Positions 46,236-56,545 of a stretch of 64,000 nucleotides of DNA are shown here, one piece after another. The translations under genes and the position numbers were made by a program. Origin of the DNA: Bacteroidota bacterium (GTDB taxonomy: Bacteria; Bacteroidota; Bacteroidia; UKL13-3). The notes below the pieces were generated by a model, which was given only the letters and a program-made list of their open reading frames with translations, made no database searches and was not told the origin of the DNA. The stretch is taken from positions 1 to 64,000 of the forward strand of contig CANJUD010000008.1 of NCBI GenBank assembly GCA_947477885.1, written 5' to 3'. Each line of letters begins with the position of its first letter. Position 1 is the first letter of the stretch.

Positions 46236-46513
46236 TTCGCCGCGGCGGATAGGTTCACGCAAGTTTGCTTAATATATGCTGTTGTCGAGCGGCCTCTCTT
46301 CCCCTAGCCACTCTTAAGGAGAGGACAATTTCGGCTTTGCAGGATATCATATTATATATAGAATTGGATCTCATGTAAATTGAACAATGTGTTTATAAGT
46401 GCTATAGGAGCAACATTGGTAAAAAAAGCATGTATAAAGGGGGCGGAAACAACCGTAAAATATGAGCTATAAATGTTTATAATCTTAGCTAACAACATTG
46501 AATCACGAATCCT
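46236..46513. other. Intergenic region with GC palindrome
   Basis: GCCGCGGCGG near 46240-46250 matches the palindrome after the GT9 gene and may terminate queG. A CTCTTCCCCTAG...CTTAAGGAGAGGA block (46290-46325) resembles another dispersed repeat. A short frame of about 38 codons ending near 46470 (NWISCKLNNV...) has no visible homologue and is not called. Confidence 0.4.
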
Positions 46514-46521
46514 TATATTTG
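46514..46521 (+). promoter_or_regulatory. -7 promoter element of the O-antigen-ligase-like gene
   Basis: TATATTTG, exact match, ending five bases before the GTG at 46527. Its position inside the longest open frame is the reason to reject the upstream ATG at 46473. Confidence 0.6.
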
Positions 46522-46526
46522 TCGCT

Positions 46527-47723
46527 GTGATTTTATCGAACCCTACGCATATTTCCAAAATAAAATTTGTACAATCAATTGCTGCATGCGCTGTGGCTGG
46601 TGGATTGGTATTGGGTCACTTTCCAGCATTTATGAGTGTGGGTGCTATATTACTTTGTGCATGCGGTATATTGTTGAACACTTCAAAAGATTGGCGTAAC
46701 ACTATATTTATTGCATTTGCATTATTCTGGTTATGGCAATTAATCAGCGGTTTTTGGTGCGATGATATATCTGGGTGGCAAGCGGAAGTAACGCGTAAAA
46801 TATCTTTCATACTGATACCCGCTGGTCTGCTAGTGTGCACAGCTCGATTGGTAAAAAGTATATTGATTACTTTTTGTTTAGCTGTATTATTAGTTGCCAT
46901 ATTAAGTGTAGGGAATTATTTTATACATTATGATGAAGTTAATTTGCAAATTACTAAATCTATTGGAATGCCAATTATATCGCAGCTCTCACATATTTAT
47001 TTTAGTATACTAAACGGATTGGCTGCATTATTATGTATTCACTTGTGGAACTTAAGCAATAGAAAAAATATATTTTGGATAGTTGCAAGTATTATATTGA
47101 TTATTTGTCTTCATATACTTTCTTCACGAACAGGTTTGGTTGCATTTTATATAACCAGTTTTTTACTGCTAATACAACTTGTAATCGTAAAAAAACGTTG
47201 GAAAATGGCACTGCTCATCGGTATCACAGCTTTACTATTACCTGTGGCAGGCTATTATACAACTACAAGTTTTCGCAATAGAATAGATAATACTGTAGAA
47301 GATATGGACCATTATTTCAATGGCAAATACCTGAACTATTATTCCATTTCTATGCGTTTTGAAGCTTGGAAAATTTGCGGGTATATATTTGAAAAGCATC
47401 CGATAATAGGAGTAGGTGTTTCGGATTTACCCAACGCCATGACCAAAGAGTATGATGCAAAGAAAATACAGAATGAAGTACGAATATATGAAGCACATAA
47501 CCAATATTTAGAGCAATTAGCCGACTTGGGTATTATAGGTTTTTTAACACTCATATTTATATTATATACTATTGTAAAAGGTCGTGGAAGTTCTTTTTGG
47601 GTAGTATCTGTATTAGGCATGTTTGCTACTGCATTTTTGTTTGAGTCCGTATTGGAGAGCCATAATGGTATTGCAGCTTTTGCTCTGTTTGGGACATTGG
47701 TGGTGGCGAGCAAGAAACTATGA
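46527..47723 (+). CDS. O-antigen ligase/polymerase-family membrane protein
   Basis: About 398 residues with ten or more predicted transmembrane helices and a large loop near residues 250-330 with the Wzy_C-type signature RFEAWKICGYIFEKHPIIGV followed by AHNQYLEQLADLGIIGF. These segments, with the conserved H-N in AHNQY, define the family that ligates O-antigen to lipid A-core or polymerises repeat units at the periplasmic face. Which of the two it does cannot be told. It would use glycans made by genes such as those at 1-6 kb and 24-25 kb. GTG start chosen from the promoter. Confidence 0.88.
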   Translation: MILSNPTHISKIKFVQSIAACAVAGGLVLGHFPAFMSVGAILLCACGILLNTSKDWRNTIFIAFALFWLWQLISGFWCDDISGWQAEVTRKISFILIPAGLLVCTARLVKSILITFCLAVLLVAILSVGNYFIHYDEVNLQITKSIGMPIISQLSHIYFSILNGLAALLCIHLWNLSNRKNIFWIVASIILIICLHILSSRTGLVAFYITSFLLLIQLVIVKKRWKMALLIGITALLLPVAGYYTTTSFRNRIDNTVEDMDHYFNGKYLNYYSISMRFEAWKICGYIFEKHPIIGVGVSDLPNAMTKEYDAKKIQNEVRIYEAHNQYLEQLADLGIIGFLTLIFILYTIVKGRGSSFWVVSVLGMFATAFLFESVLESHNGIAAFALFGTLVVASKKL

Positions 47724-47784
47724 GTAGTCCCGCTGGTTGGTGGAAACGCCAGCCAGGGTCTGTAATATATACAATATGATATCC

Positions 47785-47891
47785 TTCATCATACCACTAA
47801 TAAAATTCGCTAAGAAAGGGTAAAAACGGGCTGGTCGTATATAGAAATTTCTGAAGAATTGGCAATGTTGAGAGAAAAAGTATTAAAATAG
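47785..47891 (+). pseudogene. Remnant of a DUF1905-like gene
   Basis: About 35 codons in two frames: FIIPLIKFAKKG, then a one-base shift, then KTGWSYIEISEELAMLREKV and a stop. The KTGWSYIEIS segment resembles the core of DUF1905/YdeI-type proteins. Everything else of the gene is missing. The assignment is from memory of the family and is weak. Confidence 0.4.
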
Positions 47892-47898
47892 GGAACTA

Positions 47899-48306
47899 TT
47901 ATAACGCCCGCATCCTATTATTTTTAGGATTGTGTTCCAGTTCTGCCAAACCGAGTTCTTCCAAAAGTGGTGGCAAATACATTCCAAAACGTCCGCGTAG
48001 TCCTTTCTTCAAACCATACCAACCACCTAGTGGATTTTTTTCTGAACGACCCCAAGCTTCCACAGTTCCCTCGATTACTGGTTTTTGTTCATCGGCACTT
48101 CCGAGAAAAATCCAGTTTCCATGTTCTTGTAACATATTATGAAGATCATTAATGCAGCGATAATCATAATGCAATATAGTCTTGCCAACAGTACAAACTA
48201 ATATTTCTTTTCCATCTTTCACATCCTTATGCATTTCATATTCCGATGTGCCGGGTGGAGTTTTCAACTTCCAAGGATTTTCATTGGTTCCTTTTGTATC
48301 TGACAT
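47899..48306 (-). CDS. Conserved hypothetical protein
   Basis: About 135 residues from the ATG at 48306 (MSDTKGTNENPWKLKTPPGT); the longer frame adds 27 hydrophobic residues from AT-rich upstream DNA and is not favoured. Highly ordered motifs: CTVGKTILHYDYRCINDLH, GSADEQKP, EGTVEAWGRS, GGWYGLKKGLRGRFGMYLPP and a basic tail NNRMRAL. The pattern reads like a well-conserved family of small cytoplasmic proteins in Bacteroidota and others, but I cannot give it a function. Confidence 0.8.
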   Translation of the reverse strand: MSDTKGTNENPWKLKTPPGTSEYEMHKDVKDGKEILVCTVGKTILHYDYRCINDLHNMLQEHGNWIFLGSADEQKPVIEGTVEAWGRSEKNPLGGWYGLKKGLRGRFGMYLPPLLEELGLAELEHNPKNNRMRAL

Positions 48307-48536
48307 GATTAATAATATAATAAATTGGATTAGAGAGAGCGAAGATAAGGAATATAAAAATACATTCCAAAAAAATTTATTTGTCAAATTTGCGGGAAAA
48401 TATATTATCTATTTTTATGAATTTTATCAAGCAAATTATTTAAAACTTCTTTGAGTTTTTCATTTGTACTTTAATCAATCACCAATCCTTTTTTGTTCAA
48501 TTTATTATTTACATTTCCTATACTAAAAGTTAAATC

Positions 48537-48945
48537 TTAATTTATAATAGCCCCAAAATCCGTGAGCGTAAGAAGCAATGATGCCATGGCTTTATCGCCA
48601 CCTAAATATAATTGTGAGACACTAATTGCAGCTACAGGTTTCTCATTAAACTTTCACGATGATACTACCCAATCAAATGTTTTTTTTAACTCCAGGTACA
48701 CCAAAAGCATATTCGTGAGTACATATAATAATGCCATCTGCTTGAGATAATTTTTCTCGTAAATTAGCAACTGTGGTAAAATAATTTTTCTTGTTTGGAT
48801 TGAAAGCAGAAATGTATTCCAAACTATTATATATTTCTATCGTTACATTTCCTGGAGCAAGTTTGGCAACCATTCGTAAAATATTTGTACTGGAAGAAGT
48901 GCTTTTTAAGCTTCCGGATATACCTAAAATTGTATCTTTTATTAT
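48537..48945 (-). pseudogene. NADPH-dependent FMN reductase-family pseudogene
   Basis: Minus-strand remnant of a flavodoxin-like reductase. The N-terminal FMN loop TILGISGSLKSTSSSTNILR and the middle (ADGIIICTHEYAFGVPG) are in one frame. A frameshift at a run of eight A, after GVKKN, leads into FDWVVSS, then an in-frame TGA, then FNEKPVAAISVSQLYLGG and LLLTLTDFGAIIN. A segment of about 40 residues is missing compared with family members, and no start codon is in frame. At least three lesions, so it is long dead. Confidence 0.8.
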
Positions 48946-48970
48946 CGTTCATGATATAAATCCAACGCTT

Positions 48971-49219
48971 TTATATAACATCAAACTCACCACTCAATAT
49001 ACTTTCATTAGTAATCACCATCTCGTTATCGCCCCAGCACAGTGAACCAAGCTCGTTTAAATATACTTCACAGAACAAGTCTATATCCAAATATTCCTCA
49101 ATAACAGGACTGTCGCTGTTACGAATATATTTTTCTAAATCAATGGTTTTAGTCGAGTCATCATCAAACTCAATAGCCAATCTGTAGTTTCTTATATGTG
49201 TTACTGAACTTATTTGCAT
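48971..49219 (-). CDS. DUF2442 domain protein
   Basis: An 82-residue single-domain protein of the DUF2442 family: VTHIRNYRLAIEFDDDSTKTI opening, DLEKYI, FCEVYLNELGSLCWGDNE-type strand and a final ITNESIL. The family often pairs with DUF4160 in a possible two-gene toxin-antitoxin-like unit. No DUF4160 partner is seen here; the neighbour is the dead FMN-reductase gene. Confidence 0.85.
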   Translation of the reverse strand: MQISSVTHIRNYRLAIEFDDDSTKTIDLEKYIRNSDSPVIEEYLDIDLFCEVYLNELGSLCWGDNEMVITNESILSGEFDVI

Positions 49220-49309
49220 GTTATAATTATTATCATATTACGATGCAAATATATGAAAGTATGAATACAAAAATGAGTTTAATTCACTACTACTTTTCAC
49301 TCCGCTACT

Positions 49310-49335
49310 TTGGTAAGCTGAGCGAAGTCGAAGCT
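49310..49335. repeat. REP-like hairpin
   Basis: GTAAGCTGAGCGAAGTCGAA then GCTTAC: a copy of the GAGCGAAGTCGAAG repeat whose own ends (GTAAGCT/AGCTTAC) pair. Confidence 0.75.
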
Positions 49336-49345
49336 TACTTTTTAT

Positions 49346-50194
49346 TCAATACAAGAATCCCATTTTCCCTTGCTGATAATCCCTCATGGCTTCCATAATT
49401 TCTGTTTGAGAAGTCATCACAAATGGGCCATAAGTAACCAAAGGCTCATTGATGGGATCTCCTGCCATCAGTAGTAATTTCGAATCATCACCAGCTTCGA
49501 GCAGAATATCTCCATCCATATTTTCAAATACAATTAAACTATGTTGCAAAGCGAATTTCTCCCCATTAATTTTTACCTGACCTTCCAAAACATAAAATAC
49601 GACATTATGATTCGAAGGGAAATTAAATGCATTATCACTTCCACTTTTCATCTTCAACATCGCAGTAAAAACATCCGATTTTGCTGGTCCTTTTTTATCC
49701 AAATAATTACCTGAAACAAGACGAAATTCTACACCTTTTTTTTCTATCAAAACTATTTCATCTTTTGTAATGGGTTGATAAGAAGCAGGCTGTAATTTCA
49801 ATGCTCTTGGTGTATTCACCCATAATTGTATACCCTGATATCTGCCACCTTTTTCTACAAATTCTTTATCCGTCTTTTCACTATGTATTATACCCCTGCC
49901 TGCATTAATCCACTGCACTTCATTGTCGTGAATTACTTTTTTATTTCCCAAAGAATCTTCATGCTCCACTGCACCTTCATACATAAACGTAATGGGACTA
50001 AAACCCCTATGCGGATGCGGCGGCACATTAAACCCAGCTTCTCCAGGTTGCATCGTTTTATCGAAATGATGTAACAATATAAACGGACTAATCTGCTCTA
50101 TATTATTCACCGGTATTGCTTGTCTTAATTTGATATCACCCATCATCACCTCTGGTGCATTCATGATATACTGTACTTTTCTAAAATTTTCCAT
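49346..50194 (-). CDS. Pirin-family bicupin protein
   Basis: A 282-residue cytoplasmic bicupin. The N-terminal cupin has the metal ligands PPHPHRGF (two His), EHED and a later glutamate region NAGRGIIHSEKT; the second cupin is degenerate. Pirins are iron proteins with reported quercetinase activity or regulatory roles; the physiological role here is unknown. Full length and apparently intact. Confidence 0.9.
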   Translation of the reverse strand: MENFRKVQYIMNAPEVMMGDIKLRQAIPVNNIEQISPFILLHHFDKTMQPGEAGFNVPPHPHRGFSPITFMYEGAVEHEDSLGNKKVIHDNEVQWINAGRGIIHSEKTDKEFVEKGGRYQGIQLWVNTPRALKLQPASYQPITKDEIVLIEKKGVEFRLVSGNYLDKKGPAKSDVFTAMLKMKSGSDNAFNFPSNHNVVFYVLEGQVKINGEKFALQHSLIVFENMDGDILLEAGDDSKLLLMAGDPINEPLVTYGPFVMTSQTEIMEAMRDYQQGKMGFLY

Positions 50195-50267
50195 GGTAGT
50201 ATTTGTTATATATTATTTAACAAAAAAAAGTTGTTTTGGCCCCACCAAGCGTGCCCTGAGGGGAAGG

Positions 50268-50373
50268 GAAATTTCAAAATTTCTACCATTAATTTGAGAG
50301 CATCCATCTTAATCATTTTTTGACCGCTTACGTTTATGCCTCGCAGAATTGATATATATGTATTATTTTCCAT
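50268..50373 (-). pseudogene. Truncated DUF1697 gene (N-terminal fragment)
   Basis: From an ATG at 50373 the frame reads MENNTYISILRGINVSGQKM then IKMDALKLMVEILKF, the characteristic start of DUF1697 proteins (YISILRGINVxGxxxIKM). It then runs into a repeat-like segment (TTCCCCTCAGGG...GGTGGGG) with no further similarity, so only about 35 of the roughly 180 family residues remain. Confidence 0.7.
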
Positions 50374-50389
50374 TTGATATTTTATGTTT

Positions 50390-50470
50390 TTATCACTCTG
50401 AGTTCATCCAAGAGCGACAATGGAGTAGTAGTTCATTTCATACCTGTCTTCGATAAACTCAGACTGACAT
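50390..50470. repeat. REP-like repeat pair
   Basis: CACTCTGAGTTCATCCAAGAG near 50394-50414 and the inverted TCTTCGATAAACTCAGA near 50447-50463 form a stem-loop overlapping the 3' end of the protease gene. Confidence 0.6.
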
Positions 50471-51292
50471 ACTTTCATATCCTATCCCGTGTCTCTTCAA
50501 CAAAGTTTCAATTGTAAATGGGTGCACCCCGATTCCCACATTGAAAAACTGGTTTTCTTCTATCATTTGCCCGTTCACCTCTATACTGCCTTTAAAGCCA
50601 AGAGGTATTGTTAGGTTTTGCGATTGTATGGCATAGAGCGTTCCCTCGGTATCGAAAATCGGCCCACCACTTTGTCCTTTTAATCCCGGTGACGAGGTTT
50701 CCAAAAACAATATATCCATCGTCCCATCTTGTGATTTTCCCATTTTCATATTTCTTGTATATATACCTTCAATGGGGAATAATGGAATGGGCAATGTATT
50801 GGGAGGTAATATAAAACTTTTCGTATTTGTATCAAATGTTGCTCTCACCTCAACAAACGGGAAACCCAGTTTACACAAGCTTGTCCCCGGACTTATCGAA
50901 TTTGAATTAATGATTTTCGGGAATATAGTTTGTCCATTTAATATACTCGGATCAATTCTCAAAAATGCCAAATCGTGTTCTTGATATATGTGACTTTCTA
51001 GGATATTTATTTTTTGGCCACTCAACAAAATTGCGAAATCTGTTATCCATTTATTATTGGGTATTACAGATAGATTTTGAACTTTATTTTGTTCATATAT
51101 TTTCAACTCATCCTTGTGCTGATTGAACCTAAATGCTGCACCCAAATTATGAGCTGCGGACATTAACCAACCTTCTTTATTAAGCACCACATAAGAGCCT
51201 AATCCACTCTCCACCGCACCATCGAAGAACCGCATGGCTACTACCAATGGATGGGTATATTTGTTCGCAATATTATAAGCCTTATTAAACAT
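50459..51292 (-). CDS. Trypsin-like serine peptidase without signal peptide
   Basis: A 277-residue chymotrypsin-fold protein. The catalytic triad is readable: H48 (MSAAHN), D107 (QEHDLAFL) and S208 (GLKGQSGGP). There is no signal peptide or lipobox, so it would be cytoplasmic unless exported otherwise, which is unusual for the fold. The next gene upstream (51375) encodes a leucine-rich-repeat protein on the same strand, 82 bases away. Substrate unknown. Confidence 0.8.
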   Translation of the reverse strand: MFNKAYNIANKYTHPLVVAMRFFDGAVESGLGSYVVLNKEGWLMSAAHNLGAAFRFNQHKDELKIYEQNKVQNLSVIPNNKWITDFAILLSGQKINILESHIYQEHDLAFLRIDPSILNGQTIFPKIINSNSISPGTSLCKLGFPFVEVRATFDTNTKSFILPPNTLPIPLFPIEGIYTRNMKMGKSQDGTMDILFLETSSPGLKGQSGGPIFDTEGTLYAIQSQNLTIPLGFKGSIEVNGQMIEENQFFNVGIGVHPFTIETLLKRHGIGYESMSV

Positions 51293-51374
51293 ATTTATAT
51301 ATTTTAATTACATTGAATCAGGGCAGTCTGCATACACTTTGCCATAAATATTTTCGTGACAAGTTGACTATATA

Positions 51375-52301
51375 TTATACAAAAACAATACAACCTTTTT
51401 TTCTTAAAACTTCTATACAACTGGGCTCGACTTTAAAATTATTCCAACGCAAATCCAATTTTTCCAAAGTAGAAATATTAGACAAATTGTCGGGGAGTGA
51501 GGTGAGTTGGTTGGCTCTCAAATCCAAATACACCAAGCTTTTCATATTACTTATTGATTCTGGAATTGACGTGAGTTTGTTTTTTCTAAAATTCAATTCT
51601 GTCAGTAAATCTAGGTTAGAAATGGAAGATGGAAGTTCAGATAATTCATTTTTTTCAAAACTAAGTTTTCTTAATTGCTTTAAATTTCCTATAGTTTCAG
51701 GCAGTACGTTGAGTTTATTTTCCATCAAATAACATTCACGTAAATTAGTTAAATTACCTATATCGTCGGGGAGTGCAGTGAGAGAATTATTATATAATCT
51801 CAACTCTATCATATTCGTCAAGTTACTTATGCTGCTTGGGATTGAAGTGAGTTTATTTTCTGCAATATTGAGATATAATAGACTTTCCAAATCGCCTATA
51901 CTCTCAGGTACAATAGAAATATTATTCGTACTTAAATATAGAAAAGCTAGTTTTTTTAGACCGCCAATTGAGTCTGGAAGTTCATTCAAATTATTATGCC
52001 CAATATCAAACATATATAAGTTTGATAATTCTCCAAAACTTTCTGGAAGTGCAGTTATATAATTATTGCCGACATTAAATATTTGTAGCTTATTTAACTG
52101 GCCTATTGATTCTGGAATTGAACTCAATTTATTACTAAAAGCATTGAGTGTTTTTAGATTTTTCATTTGCCCAATTTCTTCAGGCAAGGATTCAAGCAGA
52201 TTTCTATCTAATAATAGTTCTTCTATTTCTGTATAGTTAAAAACAGGAAGCATATCAAATTGTTTTCCTGTTAAATCTAAAGTATTATATATGTTTTCCA
52301 T
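51375..52301 (-). CDS. Leucine-rich-repeat protein
   Basis: A 308-residue protein built from about twelve 23-residue leucine-rich repeats of the type LxxLxLxxNxLTSLPESIGNL from residue 25 to 295. It lacks a signal peptide, a kinase or other effector domain, so it is a plain solenoid for protein binding, probably cytoplasmic. The repeat array is also visible as periodic similarity in the DNA. It precedes the trypsin-like gene on the same strand. Confidence 0.9.
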   Translation of the reverse strand: MENIYNTLDLTGKQFDMLPVFNYTEIEELLLDRNLLESLPEEIGQMKNLKTLNAFSNKLSSIPESIGQLNKLQIFNVGNNYITALPESFGELSNLYMFDIGHNNLNELPDSIGGLKKLAFLYLSTNNISIVPESIGDLESLLYLNIAENKLTSIPSSISNLTNMIELRLYNNSLTALPDDIGNLTNLRECYLMENKLNVLPETIGNLKQLRKLSFEKNELSELPSSISNLDLLTELNFRKNKLTSIPESISNMKSLVYLDLRANQLTSLPDNLSNISTLEKLDLRWNNFKVEPSCIEVLRKKGCIVFV

Positions 52302-52324
52302 ATTATATAAATTTATATTTTTCT

Positions 52325-52514
52325 TTATTACGAGGAATTTATTTTTAACCTGCCGTCATTCTGAACCCAATGCGTCTGTCGGTGAATAAGCTGGGTGAAG
52401 AATCCCATGGAGTGTGTACTCGACAAGATTAAATTTCCGAGCACACTTAAATGAGATTCTTCGTGGGAGCCCACTCAGAATGATGGCGTACAGGGTTCCT
52501 CCTCGCAATGACAG
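52325..52514. repeat. Long hairpin (MITE-like) element, copy 2
   Basis: Outer ends TTATTACGAGGA and TCCTCGCAATGAC are inverted. A second nested pair, GCCGTCATTCTGA (52352-52364) with TCAGAATGATGGC (52475-52487), and inside it GAAGAATCCCATGGAGTGTG with CACACTTAAATGAGATTCTTC. About 190 bp; fills almost the whole gap between two genes. Confidence 0.8.
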
Positions 52515-52519
52515 AAGCA

Positions 52520-53704
52520 TTACAATCCCAGCAACCTTTCCAAATGATGATACCCAATCCCAAAATAAGCTTTCGCTTCTTGAAATTGCAATAATATATC
52601 AACGTCTTTATATACTTTTTTATCATCTTTAATTCCAACAATCATCACATTTTTTGGTGTGTGGGCATCAGAAATAAATTCCATTACTTTGGTTTTGTAT
52701 CCATGATATTCTAATAACATAGCCCGCATTCCATCCGTTACCATTTCGGCTTGTCGTTCCATAAATATTCCATACTTGGTTAGGAAATCTATATCGTTTG
52801 AAATAGCATCTTTTTCCATTTGTTTGCGTATTTGTTTATGGCAACATGGAGCAACAATAATCAAATCTGCTTTGGCGGTGATACCTTTGTAGATTGCATC
52901 GTCCGTGGCGGTATCGCAAGCGTGGAGAGCGATTAGTATATTGCTTTCTTTACTATCATATTCTTCTATGGCTCCTTCTGCAAAACTAAGCTTTTTAAAG
53001 TCTGACTTTTTTGCAATAGTATTACATAAATCTACCAAATCTTTTCTGGTCTCTACCCCTATTACTTCCGTTTCAAGTTTTAAAACATTCGTTAAATAAT
53101 CATATAATGCAAAAGTGAGATATCCTTTGCCACAGGCCATGTCCACCACTTTTTTAATTTTATCTTGTGGAATATCTTTTATCAGCGGACTCAAAATTTC
53201 TATATAATGATTAAGCTGTTTGTACTTATCCTGAGCAGCTTTATATATATTTCCTGCAGCGTCTGTTATATTTAATTCGTGGAGATATGTTTTATCATTT
53301 GCTGTAATAATGCGTTTCTTAGCTTGATCGTGCTCTGTTGATGGGGTAGCACTTTTAGATGCTTTTAGTTTTTTTACTAAGATTCTTTCATCATTAAAAT
53401 TCTCCAATTGCAAATCATAATCTGTAGTAAATAAGGTAGCAAATCTGAAACCTTCTCCCAATGCATTTTTTATCAAATCATAAGATTCTTTGATATCATA
53501 ATTCTTAACTATATCATTGGTTTTATATCGATACGTAAAAGTAAGTTTCTCTTCTTTCTTAATCAATATTTTTTTGACATATATATTTTTGAGTTGGTCC
53601 TCAGTTCCTTTGTAATTGCCCAATGACAAACTCACAAATATATTTTCTGTAATACTTTGCTCAATGTTTTTGGTGAATGATTGTATGTTTTCTTGTATGT
53701 TCAT
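52520..53704 (-). CDS. SAM-dependent methyltransferase (Methyltransf_32-like)
   Basis: A 394-residue cytoplasmic protein. The C-terminal half is a Rossmann methyltransferase: motif I VVDMACGKGYLTFALYDYL at about 186-204, ALHACDTATDDAIYKGI and a Cys-rich APCCHKQIRKQ loop, as in the METTL25/Methyltransf_32 group, whose eukaryotic members methylate RNA or protein. The N-terminal 150 residues are unassigned. Substrate unknown. A TATCTTTG promoter element lies at 53713-53720, leaving a leader of only about five bases. Confidence 0.85.
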   Translation of the reverse strand: MNIQENIQSFTKNIEQSITENIFVSLSLGNYKGTEDQLKNIYVKKILIKKEEKLTFTYRYKTNDIVKNYDIKESYDLIKNALGEGFRFATLFTTDYDLQLENFNDERILVKKLKASKSATPSTEHDQAKKRIITANDKTYLHELNITDAAGNIYKAAQDKYKQLNHYIEILSPLIKDIPQDKIKKVVDMACGKGYLTFALYDYLTNVLKLETEVIGVETRKDLVDLCNTIAKKSDFKKLSFAEGAIEEYDSKESNILIALHACDTATDDAIYKGITAKADLIIVAPCCHKQIRKQMEKDAISNDIDFLTKYGIFMERQAEMVTDGMRAMLLEYHGYKTKVMEFISDAHTPKNVMIVGIKDDKKVYKDVDILLQFQEAKAYFGIGYHHLERLLGL

Positions 53705-53712
53705 TTGTGGGG

Positions 53713-53720
53713 CAAAGATA
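53713..53720 (-). promoter_or_regulatory. -7 promoter element, near-leaderless
   Basis: The minus strand reads TATCTTTG, ending eight bases before the methyltransferase ATG and immediately after the stop of the upstream gene. Confidence 0.6.
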
Positions 53721-53728
53721 GGATATAT

Positions 53729-54271
53729 TTACAAGCCCGTGGCCAACCCATCCAAACTTACCCTATTCTTCTCCTGCTTATAATCTTCCAAACCTTGCTC
53801 ACCTTTCTTCTCAGCCCAGTCGAAATGTATATGTCTTTCACCTTGGTATTCGTAGAATGGAATTCCATAGCCACATGAGTTTTGTATCATGAATATATCT
53901 GCAACAATAATTTGACGGGTGCTTGGATAAATATTGAAATGTGCCGAAAACTCCCCCCATTCAGCATCTTCACGTGTTACCGAATAGCCTTTGCCATATA
54001 ATCTTAATATATTCGGCACCTTGTCATACGAACAAAACATGAACGTGATTCTTTTGTTTTCCAATATATGTGCAGCTGTTTCGTTTCCACTGCCAATCAA
54101 ATCCATATAGGCCACTTTTGTAGGTGACAATATCCTAAAAGCATCCAATCCTTTCGGCGATAAATTGATATGTCCTTCGCTGGTTAATGGTGCTGTGGCA
54201 ACAAAAAACATATGCTGTTTTGCAATGAATTCTCTGGTTACGTCTGTGATGCTTTCGAGGAATTTTCCCAT
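53729..54271 (-). CDS. Pyridoxamine 5'-phosphate oxidase-family (PNPOx-fold) flavoprotein
   Basis: About 180 residues from the ATG at 54271 (MGKFLESITDVTREF). The open frame extends 65 codons upstream, but that part is encoded by the hairpin repeat at 54298-54439 and has no protein character. Split-barrel flavin-binding features: FFVATAPLTSEGHINLSPKG, VAYMDLIGSGNETAAHI, and a C-terminal CGYGIPFYEYQG. Members use FMN or F420; the substrate is not known. Confidence 0.87.
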   Translation of the reverse strand: MGKFLESITDVTREFIAKQHMFFVATAPLTSEGHINLSPKGLDAFRILSPTKVAYMDLIGSGNETAAHILENKRITFMFCSYDKVPNILRLYGKGYSVTREDAEWGEFSAHFNIYPSTRQIIVADIFMIQNSCGYGIPFYEYQGERHIHFDWAEKKGEQGLEDYKQEKNRVSLDGLATGL

Positions 54272-54297
54272 GATTGTATTATAATAGTTTTTTGAGC

Positions 54298-54439
54298 TGC
54301 CGTTATTGCGAGGAGGCTTCCGACGTGGCAATCCCATCGAAGTGTGCTCGGGAATTTCTATCACTCTGAGCACACACTGCAGATGATTGCCAAGTAACCC
54401 AACCGCACAGCCCGTGCTTCGTTTCTCGCAATGACGGCA
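54298..54439. repeat. Long hairpin (MITE-like) element, copy 3
   Basis: Terminal inverted repeats TGCCGTTATTGCGAGGA and TTCTCGCAATGACGGCA match at 15 of 17 positions. Inside are GTGTGCTC/GAGCACAC and GGCAAT/ATTGCC pairs, and GTGTGCTCGGGAATTTCTAT, nearly the same as in copy 1 (45.15 kb). Lies directly upstream of the PNPOx-fold gene. Confidence 0.85.
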
Positions 54440-54586
54440 GATTTTAAAATGACAGAAACAATGCAAAGATAAATTAAAATACGTATTTCCAAATTACACA
54501 TTAACATTGCAATAAATTTCTCATTTAAAGTAAAACCAAATCCCATCCGTCTACTTACAAAAAAAGGAGATGCCGTGGATGTTGCA

Positions 54587-56374
<1,788 letters not shown>

Positions 56375-56390
56375 TTAAATTTTCGGGGTG

Positions 56391-56398
56391 CAAAGATA
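56391..56398 (-). promoter_or_regulatory. -7 promoter element of the ABC-F gene
   Basis: The minus strand reads TATCTTTG, 25 bases before the ATG. Confidence 0.6.
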
Positions 56399-56399
56399 C

Positions 56400-56537
56400 G
56401 GGAGGAGTATCAAGTAGCTAGTATCAAGTATTTGCTACTGTCAGCTAGTATAAGGTATAAAGTAGTTAGTAAAAAGTAACAAGTAAAATCTGGTGTTATC
56501 CCATTAACCATTTTTACCCTGAGCGAAGCCGAAGGGA
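56400..56537. repeat. Simple-sequence island plus REP-like copy
   Basis: AGTATCAAGTAGCTAGTATC and AAAGTAGTTAGTAAAAAGTA units form a degenerate AGTA-type array (56405-56490), followed by ACCCTGAGCGAAGCCGAAGG at 56516-56535. Confidence 0.7.
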
Positions 56538-56545
56538 ATAACTCA

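Noticed and set aside
46352..46558. 68-codon minus-strand open frame near the O-antigen-ligase-like gene
   Set aside because: No recognisable features, and it overlaps the promoter and start of the plus-strand gene.
54272..54466. 65-codon N-terminal extension of the PNPOx-fold gene
   Set aside because: Encoded by repeat copy 3 and not protein-like; the ATG at 54271 gives the family start.
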